Shown here: positions 52,053-61,713 of the stretch, in pieces
Layout: every line of letters starts with the position of its first letter
Numbering within the stretch: position 1 is the first letter of the stretch
Source: Cytophagaceae bacterium
GTDB taxonomy: Bacteria; Bacteroidota; Bacteroidia; Cytophagales; JAIYAX01
Length of the DNA stretch: 64,000 nucleotides
Reading direction: 5' to 3'
NCBI GenBank assembly: GCA_027488815.1
Contig: JAIYAX010000023.1
Location: forward strand, 1 to 64,000
Notes under the pieces: model-generated
Database searches by the model: none
Told to the model about the DNA's origin: nothing
Seen by the model: the letters and a program-made list of their open reading frames with translations, nothing else
Position numbers and translations under genes: made by a program

Positions 52053-52703
52053 ATGATGAAGGCTAAGAATCAAATCGCATTATTTTTTGTAATACTTCTT
52101 GCAGGTTGTAAAGCCGGAGGAGACAATCCGGGTACAGAGTACGCTCCTAATATGTACCATGCTGTATCTTATGAAACTCAGTCTACGATTGTAAACCCAG
52201 AAATAGGCACGACAGTAAGTACCAGAGTAGATGGTAAAGGTGAGTATTACAGTGTTAACGCTTATAATCCCGCAGGTTCGGCAAGACTACCGGTGAAAGG
52301 CACCATCAAAAGGCGTTATTATCCAGCTAACGTCAAAATGGCTGACTCAGTAAAAAGAGATCTGATGATCTATAATATACATAGAGATAGCATTGATTTG
52401 GCAGCTAGAGTTTTGGCTAATCCTTTAGCACTTAACGACCAGATCCTAGAAGATGGTAAAGTGCTCTACATCTCTTACTGTTCAGCATGCCATGGTGAAA
52501 ATGGTCAAGGTGATGGCAAAGTAGGTGCTAAATACAAGGGCGTTCCAGCTTACAACAAAGGAAGAGTTGCTCAGGTTACCGGAGGTCATATCTTCCACAC
52601 CATTACTCACGGAAAAGGTCGCATGTGGCCACATGGCTCACAGATTAACCCAATTGACCGTTGGAAAATTGTACATTACGTTCAAACCCTCCAAAAGCAA
52701 TAA
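52053..52703 (+). CDS. actE: Alternative complex III subunit ActE (mono-heme cytochrome c lipoprotein)
   Basis: 216 residues. Lipobox LAGC (C19 in 'FFVILLAGCKAGG') predicts lipid attachment. The C-terminal cytochrome c domain (about 130-215) has heme motif CSACH in 'LYISYCSACHGENGQGDG', and the axial methionine is probably in 'GKGRMWPHGSQI'. It hands electrons from ACIII to the terminal oxidase. It lies 6 bp before actF. Confidence 0.94.
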   Translation: MMKAKNQIALFFVILLAGCKAGGDNPGTEYAPNMYHAVSYETQSTIVNPEIGTTVSTRVDGKGEYYSVNAYNPAGSARLPVKGTIKRRYYPANVKMADSVKRDLMIYNIHRDSIDLAARVLANPLALNDQILEDGKVLYISYCSACHGENGQGDGKVGAKYKGVPAYNKGRVAQVTGGHIFHTITHGKGRMWPHGSQINPIDRWKIVHYVQTLQKQ

Positions 52704-52709
52704 TTATAC

Positions 52710-54050
52710 ATGGCACATCACGTATCTATCAGTACAGACGAGCAATACGTTTTCACTGCAGGACTTAAGCGAAAACTATTTATCGCTTTTGGGGTAGGAT
52801 TACTTTTTCTCATCGTTGGGATCTATTTCTTATCCACAGCAGATCATTCAGGCACTCATGACGCACATGCTGTAGTAGCCAGTGCAGAGCATGGAGCAGT
52901 TCATGCCGGGGGAGACCACGGACATCATTACAACTGGATGACACGCATCTGGGCAAACATCTGGTTAAACAATGTTTATTTCACAGGGATCGCCGTTATT
53001 GGTGTTTTCTTTTTTGCAGTACAGTATGTGGCCAATGCAGGCTGGTCAGTGATCATCACAAGGGTCATGGCTACTTTTGGCAATTACCTGCCGATAGGAT
53101 TATTGGTTGCTCTAATCGTTTTTTTTCTGGGTGGACACGATTTGTTCCACTGGACTCACGAGTCACTGTATATCGAGAAATTGCCTGACGGCTCAAAGAA
53201 CCCTGAATATGATGCTATCATTGCAGGAAAGCAAGGTTTTCTAAATACCCCATTCTTTGTGGGTAGAATGGTGGTCTATTTTGTTGTTTGGTATCTGTTG
53301 TTTAGAGTGCTTCGCTCCTTGACAGTTAAAGAAGATGCTGAAGGAGGTACCGCTCATTACTACAAGATGATCCGTTTTTCAGCTATTTTCCTTGTGTTCT
53401 TTGCAGTTACTTCATCAACTTCTGCTTGGGATTGGATTTTATCCATTGATACCCATTGGTTCAGTACCATGTTTGGTTGGTATGTCTTCGCTTCCTGGTT
53501 TGTTACCGGGTTGTCGGCAATCACACTCACCATCGTTTTGTTAAAAGAAAATGGATACCTCAAGGCAGTCAATGAGAGCCATTTGCATGACCTGGGAAAG
53601 TTCCTTTTCGGTTTCTCAATCTTTTGGACTTATGTTTGGTTTTCACAGTTTCTGTTGATCTACTATGCCAACATACCTGAAGAATCGATCTATTTTGTCG
53701 ATCGTCTGGATGGACACGGAGGGTACTACAATCCTATTTTCTTTGTGAACATCATTCTGAATTTCTTTTTCCCATTCCTTGCTTTGATGACCAGAGATGC
53801 AAAGAGGAAATTGACCTTTCTAAAAATTGTTACTGTAGTTCTTCTGTTTGGTCATTTTCTTGACTTTTACTTAATGATCATGCCAGGAACCGTAAAAGGA
53901 AATGCGGGATTTGGATTGGTAGAGATCGGAACTTTTCTGGTTTTTGGTTCGTTGTTCGTGTATCTGGCTGCTCTGACGCTTAGCAAGGCAGCGTTGATTC
54001 CTAAGAATCACCCTATGTTAGAAGAAAGTAAGCACCACGTTGTCTATTAA
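52710..54050 (+). CDS. actF: Alternative complex III subunit ActF
   Basis: 446 residues with about ten membrane helices, a second NrfD-like integral subunit. A histidine-rich periplasmic segment (about 45-75, 'DHSGTHDAHAVV', 'HAGGDHGHHYNWM') precedes 'WANIWLNNVYFTGIAVIGVF'. The later segments 'SSTSAWDWILSIDTHWFSTM' and 'FSIFWTYVWFSQFLLIYYAN' match ActF of Bacteroidota. It completes the ActABCDEF set. A 16-bp gap separates it from the oxidase genes. Confidence 0.93.
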   Translation: MAHHVSISTDEQYVFTAGLKRKLFIAFGVGLLFLIVGIYFLSTADHSGTHDAHAVVASAEHGAVHAGGDHGHHYNWMTRIWANIWLNNVYFTGIAVIGVFFFAVQYVANAGWSVIITRVMATFGNYLPIGLLVALIVFFLGGHDLFHWTHESLYIEKLPDGSKNPEYDAIIAGKQGFLNTPFFVGRMVVYFVVWYLLFRVLRSLTVKEDAEGGTAHYYKMIRFSAIFLVFFAVTSSTSAWDWILSIDTHWFSTMFGWYVFASWFVTGLSAITLTIVLLKENGYLKAVNESHLHDLGKFLFGFSIFWTYVWFSQFLLIYYANIPEESIYFVDRLDGHGGYYNPIFFVNIILNFFFPFLALMTRDAKRKLTFLKIVTVVLLFGHFLDFYLMIMPGTVKGNAGFGLVEIGTFLVFGSLFVYLAALTLSKAALIPKNHPMLEESKHHVVY

Positions 54051-54066
54051 AATCAGCTAAAGAAAC

Positions 54067-55113
54067 ATGACTAATTTTCTGATTGTATCCGCATTAATTC
54101 TCCTTCTGGCGATCCTGTTTCTGGTATTCAGAATACAGACGCTGGTATCTGTATTGAAGGGCAGTTACCATCAAAGGGCAGGGTATTCCAATAAGGTAAA
54201 TGCTTTCCTTTTCATGGCGTTTTTGGTATTTGGACTAATCGCACTTTACTGGTCATACACTTCTTCGACCAAAGATTTCCTGCCTGAGAGCGCCTCTGAG
54301 CATGGGGTAATAACAGACAAACTCTTTTGGATTACGATGGGGATCATCACCATAGCCTTCGTAGTTACACACGTTCTATTGTTCTACTTTGCTTATCGTT
54401 ACCAGTACAGCGACAAGCGTAAAGCTGAATTCTTCCCGGACAATACCAAATTAGAGATCATCTGGACGATTATTCCTGCCGTAGTTATGGCCGGCCTGGT
54501 TTTTTCCGGTTTAAAAATTTGGACGGATATCACAGCTCCTGCTCCGGAAAATGCGACTCTCGTTGAAATTAAAGGAAAACAATTTGGATGGCAGGTAAGA
54601 TATGCCGGTTCAGATGGCAAAATTGGCGGTTACGACTACCGTTTGATCGATGCCACCAACACTTTTGGGATGGATTTTTCAGACAAATCAAATTTCGATG
54701 ATTTTGTTCCAAGAGAAATCAGGTTGCCCAAAGGAAAACCAGTACAATTCAATATCAGAGCGGTTGACGTACTCCATAGTGTGTTTCTTCCCCATTTCAG
54801 GCAGAAGATGGATGCTGTACCGGGAATGATGACAACATTTCATTTTGTACCCAAATACACAACAGAAGAAATGCGTGCAATTACTGGTAATCCTAAGTTT
54901 AATTATGAACTCGCTTGTACCGAAATCTGTGGGAGGGGTCATTTTGCCATGCGTATGATTGTGGTGGTAGAAGAGGAAGATGCTTACAACAAATGGTATA
55001 AGGAGCAAAAAAGTTGGCTTTCCTCGAACCCAGACTACATCGCTAGTGTTCCCCATTCAATGAAGAACCTTGCTTTGGAAAAAGCAGGTTTGGAAACAGA
55101 GACATCAAACTAA
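54067..55113 (+). CDS. coxB: Cytochrome c oxidase subunit II
   Basis: 348 residues. An N-terminal membrane helix (1-22) and two more (about 45-65 and 90-112) precede the periplasmic cupredoxin domain. The CuA site reads H in 'VDVLHSVFLPHFR', then 'CTEICGRGHFAMRM' (C, C, H, M). The domain ends soon after CuA with no fused cytochrome c, so the enzyme is of aa3 rather than caa3 type and should accept electrons from ActA/ActE or a soluble cytochrome. Confidence 0.95.
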   Translation: MTNFLIVSALILLLAILFLVFRIQTLVSVLKGSYHQRAGYSNKVNAFLFMAFLVFGLIALYWSYTSSTKDFLPESASEHGVITDKLFWITMGIITIAFVVTHVLLFYFAYRYQYSDKRKAEFFPDNTKLEIIWTIIPAVVMAGLVFSGLKIWTDITAPAPENATLVEIKGKQFGWQVRYAGSDGKIGGYDYRLIDATNTFGMDFSDKSNFDDFVPREIRLPKGKPVQFNIRAVDVLHSVFLPHFRQKMDAVPGMMTTFHFVPKYTTEEMRAITGNPKFNYELACTEICGRGHFAMRMIVVVEEEDAYNKWYKEQKSWLSSNPDYIASVPHSMKNLALEKAGLETETSN

Positions 55114-55131
55114 TTTTAAAAAAGTAATCAA

Positions 55132-56988
55132 ATGGCAAGCTCAGCAGTATCTACTTCAACGGCTCACGCTCACGATACACATCATGATGAGCATGAACAC
55201 CATGAGTTAAGTTTCATCAGGAAGTATGTTTTCAGTGAAGACCATAAAACCATTGGTAAGCAATTCCTGTTTACCGGGATATTTTGGGCAATCATCGGAG
55301 GTCTGCTTTCTGTATTGTTCAGAATTCAGCTAGGCTTTCCCGGTGCTGATCTTACCTTCTTAAAGCCACTTTTGGGTGGCTGGATTACTGCAGAGGGTAC
55401 ACTTGACCCCGAGTTTTATTTGGCAATGGTGACCATGCACGGTACCATCATGGTATTCTTTGTTTTAACAGCCGGCTTGAGCGGTACTTTCAGCAATTTC
55501 CTGATCCCTCTACAAGTAGGGGCGAGAGATATGGCAAGTGGCTTCATGAATATGCTTTCCTACTGGTTTTTCTTTGTATCCAGTGTGATCATGTTTATTT
55601 CACTCTTTATCAAGACAGGCCCTGCGGCTGGTGGATGGGTTATTTACCCACCGCTTAGTGCTCTGCCTCAGGCAATTTCAGGTAGTGGTTTGGGTATGAC
55701 CCTCTGGCTTGTTTCGATGGCGCTTTTCATTGTGAGTTCATTGCTTGGAGGTATCAACTACATCACCACTGTAATTAACCTCAGAACACAAGGAATGACC
55801 TTCTCCAGACTGCCGTTGACCATTTGGGCCTTTTTCCTAACTGCGGTGATTGGTCTGCTTTCATTCCCTGTACTCTTTTCAGCAGCACTGCTATTGATTT
55901 TTGACCGTTCTTTTGGTACAAGTTTCTACTTATCTGAAATCTATATTGGTGGAGAAGCTTTGCCAAACATGGGAGGGTCTCCTATTTTATTCCAGCACTT
56001 GTTCTGGTTCCTGGGCCACCCTGAGGTGTACATTGTACTCCTTCCAGCCTTGGGTATCACCTCTGAAATCATTGCTACCAACTCACGTAAGCCTATTTTT
56101 GGTTACAAAGCCATGGTGCTTTCAATGGTTGCCATTGGATTTTTATCTTTTATCGTTTGGGCTCACCACATGTTCGTGACCGGTATGAACCCTTTCCTTG
56201 GCTCAGTATTCATGCTCCTTACCTTGATTATTGCAGTTCCTTCAGCAGTAAAGGCTTTCAACTACATCACCACTCTTTGGAAAGGTAACATCGTATTTAC
56301 TCCTGCAATGCTTTTCTCCATTGCACTTGTATCCTTCTTTATCTCTGGAGGTTTAACCGGTATTATTCTTGGAAACTCAGCTCTAGACATACAGTTGCAT
56401 GATACCTATTTTGTAGTGGCTCACTTCCACCTGGTAATGGGTTCTGCATCGTTCTTTGGTCTAATGGCTGGTGTTTACCATTGGTTCCCTAAAATGTTTG
56501 GAAGAATGATGGATGAGAAGCTAGGATATATTCACTTCTGGTTAACCTTTGTAGGAGTTTATCTGGTGTTCTTCCCGCTACATTATATTGGTATTGCTGG
56601 TTTTCCACGCAGGTATTACTCCTTTACCAGCTATGATGCTTTCAGTTCCTTTACTGATTTGAACATGTTTGTAAGTATATCTGCGATCATCACCTTTTCA
56701 GCTCAGTTCATCTTCCTGTTCAATTTTATCTACAGCATCTTCAGAGGAAGGTTGGCCCCTGCAAACCCATGGAGATCAAACACTTTGGAATGGACAACAC
56801 CAAGAATTCCTGAGCACGGAAACTGGCCTGGTAAAATACCGACCGTTTATCGTTGGCCTTATGATTATTCCAAGCCTGGTGCTCCGGAGGATTTCATTCC
56901 TCAAAATGTTCCCTTGAGTGCTACTCCTGAGTCCAATCTGGAGAACGAAATGGAAGAGGCTCAAAAAGAACAAGTAGCTGCCCATTAA
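55132..56988 (+). CDS. coxA: Cytochrome c oxidase subunit I
   Basis: 618 residues with about 12-13 membrane helices. Heme a and a3-CuB ligands are seen in 'MVTMHGTIMVFFVLTAGLSG', 'FWFLGHPEVYIVLLPALGIT' (H and Y of the cross-linked pair), 'WAHHMFVTGM' (HH of CuB) and 'HDTYFVVAHFHLVMG' (heme histidines). It carries out O2 reduction and proton pumping. The N-terminus is His-rich ('AHAHDTHHDEHEHHE'). It is preceded by coxB and followed by ctaA. Confidence 0.97.
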   Translation: MASSAVSTSTAHAHDTHHDEHEHHELSFIRKYVFSEDHKTIGKQFLFTGIFWAIIGGLLSVLFRIQLGFPGADLTFLKPLLGGWITAEGTLDPEFYLAMVTMHGTIMVFFVLTAGLSGTFSNFLIPLQVGARDMASGFMNMLSYWFFFVSSVIMFISLFIKTGPAAGGWVIYPPLSALPQAISGSGLGMTLWLVSMALFIVSSLLGGINYITTVINLRTQGMTFSRLPLTIWAFFLTAVIGLLSFPVLFSAALLLIFDRSFGTSFYLSEIYIGGEALPNMGGSPILFQHLFWFLGHPEVYIVLLPALGITSEIIATNSRKPIFGYKAMVLSMVAIGFLSFIVWAHHMFVTGMNPFLGSVFMLLTLIIAVPSAVKAFNYITTLWKGNIVFTPAMLFSIALVSFFISGGLTGIILGNSALDIQLHDTYFVVAHFHLVMGSASFFGLMAGVYHWFPKMFGRMMDEKLGYIHFWLTFVGVYLVFFPLHYIGIAGFPRRYYSFTSYDAFSSFTDLNMFVSISAIITFSAQFIFLFNFIYSIFRGRLAPANPWRSNTLEWTTPRIPEHGNWPGKIPTVYRWPYDYSKPGAPEDFIPQNVPLSATPESNLENEMEEAQKEQVAAH

Positions 56989-56994
56989 TTTCCA

Positions 56995-57963
56995 ATGCCT
57001 ATTGACAGGAAGGAAAGAGCCTTCATTCAATTCGGGCAGCTTACTGTAATTCTTATCTATCTGGTAATTCTCGCCGGAGGGATCGTTAGGGCAACTGGCA
57101 GTGGAATGGGTTGCCCTGACTGGCCTAAATGTTTTGATCGATGGGTTCCCCCAACAAAAGTGGAAGAACTACCGGCTAATTATCAGATCATTTATGCTGA
57201 AAGAGGTTATGCAAGTACAGAGTTTAATGCTGTAAAAACCTGGATAGAATATGTTAACCGCTTATTGGGTGTACTTGTCGGATTTTCCATCTTCCTATTC
57301 CTGTCTTTTTCATTCTACTTTTATAAACGTAGCAAACTGACGGTGTTTTTAGCCTTTGTATCGTTTTTGCTGGTAAGCTTTCAGGGTTGGCTAGGGTCAA
57401 TGGTGGTCTCTTCGTTGCTTTCCGAATGGATGATCACGTTACATATGCTGGTCGCACTAGTGATTGTTCTTTTGGTTTTGTTTACTGTAGCTTATACCAG
57501 ACTTAAATTGAATCTTCAGCCTTCTCGTGGTTTTACACAGGTAAAACCTGAGCTTATGGTTTTTGGATATATTCTGCTTTTGGTGCTTTTGCTACAGGTG
57601 TTGATGGGAACACAAGTGCGTGAAGAAGTGGATGGACTTGCAAAAGCAGGAGTACTCAGAACAGCCTGGATTGATGAGTTAGGAGCTTTCTTTCAAGTGC
57701 ATCGGGTGATGGGAATGGCCATTTTAGTAATGGTTGTTTTCTGGCTTCGTGCTGTGGATTTAAACCAGAAATCGGGATGGCTGTCCGTATCGGGATTGAT
57801 CTACATTAGCTTGTCTATTGAGCTGTTGGCAGGTTTGTTTCTTGCTTACATGGATTTTCCAGCTTTTATGCAACCGATGCATTTGCTTATGGGTACTGTC
57901 CTGATTGGTTTGGCAGGCTTCAAAATGGCCACATTACAACTGAATACTATAATTAATCGATAA
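56995..57963 (+). CDS. ctaA: Heme A synthase (CtaA/COX15)
   Basis: 322 residues, eight predicted helices. The conserved N-terminal 'GGIVRATGSGMGCPDWPKCF' contains the paired cysteine near the heme-binding region; other landmarks are 'GWLGSMVVSSLLSEWMITLH' and 'VHRVMGMAILVM'. It oxidises the C8 methyl of heme O to make heme A for the oxidase encoded directly upstream. It is followed by ctaB after 2 bp. Confidence 0.94.
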   Translation: MPIDRKERAFIQFGQLTVILIYLVILAGGIVRATGSGMGCPDWPKCFDRWVPPTKVEELPANYQIIYAERGYASTEFNAVKTWIEYVNRLLGVLVGFSIFLFLSFSFYFYKRSKLTVFLAFVSFLLVSFQGWLGSMVVSSLLSEWMITLHMLVALVIVLLVLFTVAYTRLKLNLQPSRGFTQVKPELMVFGYILLLVLLLQVLMGTQVREEVDGLAKAGVLRTAWIDELGAFFQVHRVMGMAILVMVVFWLRAVDLNQKSGWLSVSGLIYISLSIELLAGLFLAYMDFPAFMQPMHLLMGTVLIGLAGFKMATLQLNTIINR

Positions 57964-57965
57964 AA

Positions 57966-58859
57966 ATGTCATTATCAGCAACTTACCCACTTTCAACAAC
58001 AGATACCAGAGCATACCTCTCACTGGCCAAACCTAGACTAAGTTCACTTGTTGTTTTTTCGGCCGTCATAGGTTACATACTTGCTTCTGATATTGAAGCA
58101 ATTAATGGTTGGGCACTTCTGGCATTTGGAGTAGGAAGCTTCTTAATCACCGCCTCAGCCAATACCATCAATCAAATTGCAGAGATAGATCTTGATAAGC
58201 TGATGACCCGTACATGCATGAGGCCTTTACCAACGGGTAGGCTAAGTGTTACGCAAGCCGTATTGTTCACTTTGGTTACAGGATTTGCCGGACTGGCTTT
58301 GCTGATGTTTTTCACCAATTTCCTGACGGTTTTATTTGCTTTTCTTTCATTGGTCCTCTATGCTTTTGTGTACACCCCACTCAAGAAGGTTAGCAATCTG
58401 GCCGTACCGGTTGGAGCCATACCTGGGGCATTACCTCCCCTGATTGGCTGGATCGCAGTGACAGGACATTTGGGAGTTGAAGCCTTTATATTATTTGCAA
58501 TTCAGTTTATCTGGCAGTTTCCACATTTTTGGGCAATCGCATGGGTGCTCGATGATGATTATAAAAAAGCAGGATTCAGACTGCTCCCCGGAAACGGTGG
58601 GCGTGATGTGAACACGGCATTACAGATCATGATTTATACCCTTTGGTTGATCCCGTTTGGTTTAATGCCCCTGTTTTTCGGGATCAGTGGACCCATTTCT
58701 GCATTGATCGCAACCCTGGCCGGTAGCTTTTTTTTAGCCCTGACTTTTCATTTGATGAAAGACTGCTCCAGTAAATCTGCCAAACGAATCATGTTTGCTT
58801 CATTTATATACTTACCGGTGGTTCAGATTTCATTTTTACTAGATAAGATCGGCTCATGA
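57966..58859 (+). CDS. ctaB: Protoheme IX farnesyltransferase (heme O synthase)
   Basis: 297 residues of the UbiA family, with about nine membrane helices. Catalytic aspartate-rich motif: 'NTINQIAEIDLDKLMTRT', followed by 'MRPLPTGRLS'. A second motif 'WVLDDDYKKAGFRLLPGNGG' holds the second acidic cluster. It makes heme O, the substrate of CtaA. The last four bases (ATGA) overlap the next gene. Confidence 0.94.
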   Translation: MSLSATYPLSTTDTRAYLSLAKPRLSSLVVFSAVIGYILASDIEAINGWALLAFGVGSFLITASANTINQIAEIDLDKLMTRTCMRPLPTGRLSVTQAVLFTLVTGFAGLALLMFFTNFLTVLFAFLSLVLYAFVYTPLKKVSNLAVPVGAIPGALPPLIGWIAVTGHLGVEAFILFAIQFIWQFPHFWAIAWVLDDDYKKAGFRLLPGNGGRDVNTALQIMIYTLWLIPFGLMPLFFGISGPISALIATLAGSFFLALTFHLMKDCSSKSAKRIMFASFIYLPVVQISFLLDKIGS

Positions 58860-59431
58860 CAACTCAGACCTTGGAGAAAAACTCCACCAGTTTTTCAATG
58901 CATCCTAAAAAGTTTGCATTGTGGCTATTTATTGTTTCGGTCATCATGATTTTTGCATCCCTGACCAGTGCCTATATCGTAAGACAGTCTGAAGGCAATT
59001 GGGTACAATTTGAGCTTCCGGCCGGATTTTATTTTAGTTCTGTACTCATTGTAGTGAGCTCAGTTTTTATGCATCTTGCTTATTTATCGGCTAAAAAAGA
59101 CCTTTTTAAAAGAACACAAGCTCTTCTTTTACTTACTGCATTAAGTGGAGTAGTGTTCATGTTTCTGCAATGGCGTGGGTGGTCTGAGTTGGTGGCTCAG
59201 GAGATCTTTTTTGTTGGAAACCCCTCAGGGTCATTTGTTTATGTGATTTCCGGATTGCATGCCGTGCATATCGTTAGTGCTATCATATTTGTATTGGTAG
59301 TTGTATACCAATCCCGGAAGCAAATGGTTCACAGTAAGTCACTGAATTCCATAGAAATGTGTCTTACTTTCTGGCACTTTTTGGGAGGCCTTTGGTTATA
59401 TCTCTTTCTCTTTTTAGTTTTAAACCGTTAA
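58856..59431 (+). CDS. Cytochrome c oxidase subunit III-like protein (short form)
   Basis: 191 residues, five predicted helices, beginning 'KKFALWLFIVSVIMIFASLT' with 'SAYIVRQSEGNWVQFELP', and ending in 'CLTFWHFLGGLWLYLFLF'. The helix pattern and the closing W-H-F-x-G-x-L-W motif are those of the heme-copper oxidase subunit III family. A second, larger subunit III follows, and Bacteroidota often have both. It overlaps ctaB by 4 bp. Confidence 0.9.
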   Translation: MTTQTLEKNSTSFSMHPKKFALWLFIVSVIMIFASLTSAYIVRQSEGNWVQFELPAGFYFSSVLIVVSSVFMHLAYLSAKKDLFKRTQALLLLTALSGVVFMFLQWRGWSELVAQEIFFVGNPSGSFVYVISGLHAVHIVSAIIFVLVVVYQSRKQMVHSKSLNSIEMCLTFWHFLGGLWLYLFLFLVLNR

Positions 59432-59450
59432 AAAAAACCATTCACCCGAC

Positions 59451-60230
59451 ATGGCTCATAATACTGTTACCCTAGATCAACCAGGTTCTGAGATTCAGGC
59501 AGAAATAGCAAATAGCCCGCTAAGGGTCAGCTATGGAAAACTGATGATGTGGTTCTTCCTGCTATCTGATGCATTCACGTTTTCAGCACTGCTGGTGACC
59601 TATGGTCTCATCAGATACAGTCATCCTGCTTATGATCCTGAGATCCATGGAGCAGTTTTTCAGTTCTCAACTACTTACTGGCCTTTGCCTGAATACGTAT
59701 TTGCAGGGGTACCTTTCCTACATGGTATTCACCTTCCATTGGTGTTTGTAGGTATTATGACATTTATCCTTATCCTTTCCAGCGTTACGATGGTGTTGGC
59801 TGTGGAGGCCGGTCATCGAATGGATCAGGCAGATGTAGAAAAATGGATGCTTTGGACGATTTTGGGAGGGATTGCTTTCTTAAGCTGTCAGGCATGGGAG
59901 TGGACACACTTTATTTTAGGAGAAGGTCAGGGGACAGTTGTTAAGGATTTTGTCAATGGCCAATGGGTTGAAAAAAACGTAATAGGGGCAGGCCTAAAGG
60001 AAAACCAGTATGGGCCTCCTGCTTTCGCTGATTTGTTTTTCTTTATCACCGGATTTCATGGAACCCACGTATTTAGCGGGGTGCTGCTTAACATTTTGAT
60101 CTTTTACAATACAACCGTAGGCGTATATGCCAGAAGAGGGCATTATGAAATGGTTGAAAAGGTTGGTTTGTACTGGCACTTTGTAGACTTAGTATGGGTC
60201 TTTGTTTTTACCTTCTTTTACCTTATTTGA
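59451..60230 (+). CDS. coxC: Cytochrome c oxidase subunit III
   Basis: 259 residues, seven predicted helices. Landmarks are 'KLMMWFFLLSDAFTFSALLV', 'LSSVTMVLAVEAGHRMD', the 'GFHGTHVFSGVLLN' motif of helix VI and the closing 'GLYWHFVDLVWVFVFTFFYL'. It stabilises the oxidase core and proton pumping. It lies 19 bp after the short subunit III and 22 bp before subunit IV. Confidence 0.94.
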   Translation: MAHNTVTLDQPGSEIQAEIANSPLRVSYGKLMMWFFLLSDAFTFSALLVTYGLIRYSHPAYDPEIHGAVFQFSTTYWPLPEYVFAGVPFLHGIHLPLVFVGIMTFILILSSVTMVLAVEAGHRMDQADVEKWMLWTILGGIAFLSCQAWEWTHFILGEGQGTVVKDFVNGQWVEKNVIGAGLKENQYGPPAFADLFFFITGFHGTHVFSGVLLNILIFYNTTVGVYARRGHYEMVEKVGLYWHFVDLVWVFVFTFFYLI

Positions 60231-60252
60231 TATTTAATAGTTTTCTGAACCT

Positions 60253-60570
60253 ATGGCACATACAGAAGTTAATCACGGCACCGGAGAAGTTGCAAAGCCA
60301 CAAACCAAGAGGATTTGGCAGGTATTTATGATACTATCTGCTGTAACGGCACTTGAATTTATCATCGCATTGGGCTTCGATTGGCCACATGGTTTGAAAG
60401 CAGCGATTTTTATAGGAATGACAATAGTAAAGGCTTTCTACATAGTTGCTGACTTCATGCACCTTAAACATGAAGTAAAGGTGCTGATCTGGAGTATCAT
60501 ATTACCGATGCTGTTCGTTGCCTGGCTTTTGCTGGCACTGCTGCTCGAAGGAGATTATATGCTTAACTAA
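60253..60570 (+). CDS. Cytochrome c oxidase subunit IV family protein
   Basis: 105 residues with three membrane helices (about 22-42, 48-68 and 77-98). 'MTIVKAFYIVADFMHLKHEV' is the conserved core of bacterial subunit IV (CtaF/CoxD). It is a small accessory subunit that helps assembly of the CuB centre in related enzymes. Confidence 0.9.
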   Translation: MAHTEVNHGTGEVAKPQTKRIWQVFMILSAVTALEFIIALGFDWPHGLKAAIFIGMTIVKAFYIVADFMHLKHEVKVLIWSIILPMLFVAWLLLALLLEGDYMLN

Positions 60571-60589
60571 CCTAAGGGTTAGCTCAAGC

Positions 60590-61162
60590 ATGAAAGTAGG
60601 TAAGGTTCTGTTGCTTCTTGTATTACTTGGAGCCCCGGTCCTTACCTATGTTTTTTTAAAGTCATTTGGCAAGAATTACTACGACCTGCCACGCTATAAT
60701 CCCTCAGCAATAACAAATACCGGTGATACAATTTATGCCACTTTGCCTACTGAGCTGGCATCAGTGGTGTTTCAAAAAGGGAAGTCCATTTATGTGTTGA
60801 ATGCCTCCTTTGACTCCTGTGAGAACAGTTCCATTTCAAAATCGGTAAGTAGGGTGCTGGATTTTTTTCAAGAAGATAAAGCCGTTGCAATTCAATTCTT
60901 CGCAGATAGCATTCAGCCCAATCGCTTGTTAACTATTCAATCCATAGACCTAGGATATGAAAAGAGCAGGCTACTCTCTGACTTTCTGTTTGGTTTTGAA
61001 TTACCCCTTTCAATTCTTAAGAACGAAACTATTCCAAACTGCCAGCGGTTAATATTAATGGATGGCAAAGGATATATCAGGGGGGTTTATGCCATTGAAA
61101 CTATGGAAGAAGCAGATCGCCTCATTTTAGAGATTAAAGTATTAAAGTCACAACTGAATTGA
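60590..61162 (+). CDS. Sco/thioredoxin-fold protein lacking the copper CxxxC motif
   Basis: 190 residues from ATG 60590; a longer frame starts inside subunit IV and is not used. An N-terminal membrane anchor (about 4-24) is followed by a thioredoxin-like domain. Position and C-terminus ('LILMDGKGYIRGVYAIETME') match the Sco protein usually found here. At the copper site, where Sco has TSCPxxC, this protein reads FDSCENSSISK, with one cysteine only, and the later histidine region is not seen. It may be a degenerate Sco with a structural or redox role. Its stop lies directly before the next gene. Confidence 0.75.
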   Translation: MKVGKVLLLLVLLGAPVLTYVFLKSFGKNYYDLPRYNPSAITNTGDTIYATLPTELASVVFQKGKSIYVLNASFDSCENSSISKSVSRVLDFFQEDKAVAIQFFADSIQPNRLLTIQSIDLGYEKSRLLSDFLFGFELPLSILKNETIPNCQRLILMDGKGYIRGVYAIETMEEADRLILEIKVLKSQLN

Positions 61163-61164
61163 AC

Positions 61165-61713
61165 ATGTCAGAACCTGTCTTGACACAAAAAGGTCATCAT
61201 CGATTTAAAATGCTTATATGGGTACTTTCACTTGCGATTCCGCTTGTTGTAGGTGTACTTATGATCATGCCAAAACAAGATGGTTTTAAAGCTTTTGATC
61301 CAAAGGTATTGCCACATCTGAATGCTGTAATCAACTCATTGACTTCGGTTTGTCTTCTGGCAGGGCTATACTTTATTAAACGAAAGGACGAAGACCGTCA
61401 CCGTATGTCCATGATGAGTGCATTCGTACTTTCAAGTGTGTTTCTGATTTCCTATGTATTTTACCACACTTTTGTACCTTCTACAGCCTTTGGTGGGGAA
61501 GGCTGGATCAGACCCTTTTATTACTTTGTTTTAATCTCACATATCCTTTTGGCAGTGGTTGTAGTACCGCTAGTATTGCTAGCCTTGTACTATGCATTTA
61601 CCCGTCAGATTGTAAAACATAAAAAGATCGTTAAATTCACCTATCCGGTTTGGTTGTATGTTGCCATCACTGGAGTTGCTGTTTATGTCTTAATCAGCCC
61701 TTATTACACATGA
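61165..61713 (+). CDS. DUF420 membrane protein linked to oxidase assembly
   Basis: 182 residues from ATG 61165 (a TTG two codons upstream is less likely). It has five predicted helices, with 'LPHLNAVINSLTSVCLLAGL', 'VFLISYVFYHTFVPSTAFGG' and 'RPFYYFVLISHILLAVVVVP', the pattern of DUF420/CtaM-like proteins needed for heme A-containing oxidase activity in some bacteria. The conserved histidines in these helices may bind heme or copper. It overlaps the next gene by 4 bp. Confidence 0.88.
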   Translation: MSEPVLTQKGHHRFKMLIWVLSLAIPLVVGVLMIMPKQDGFKAFDPKVLPHLNAVINSLTSVCLLAGLYFIKRKDEDRHRMSMMSAFVLSSVFLISYVFYHTFVPSTAFGGEGWIRPFYYFVLISHILLAVVVVPLVLLALYYAFTRQIVKHKKIVKFTYPVWLYVAITGVAVYVLISPYYT

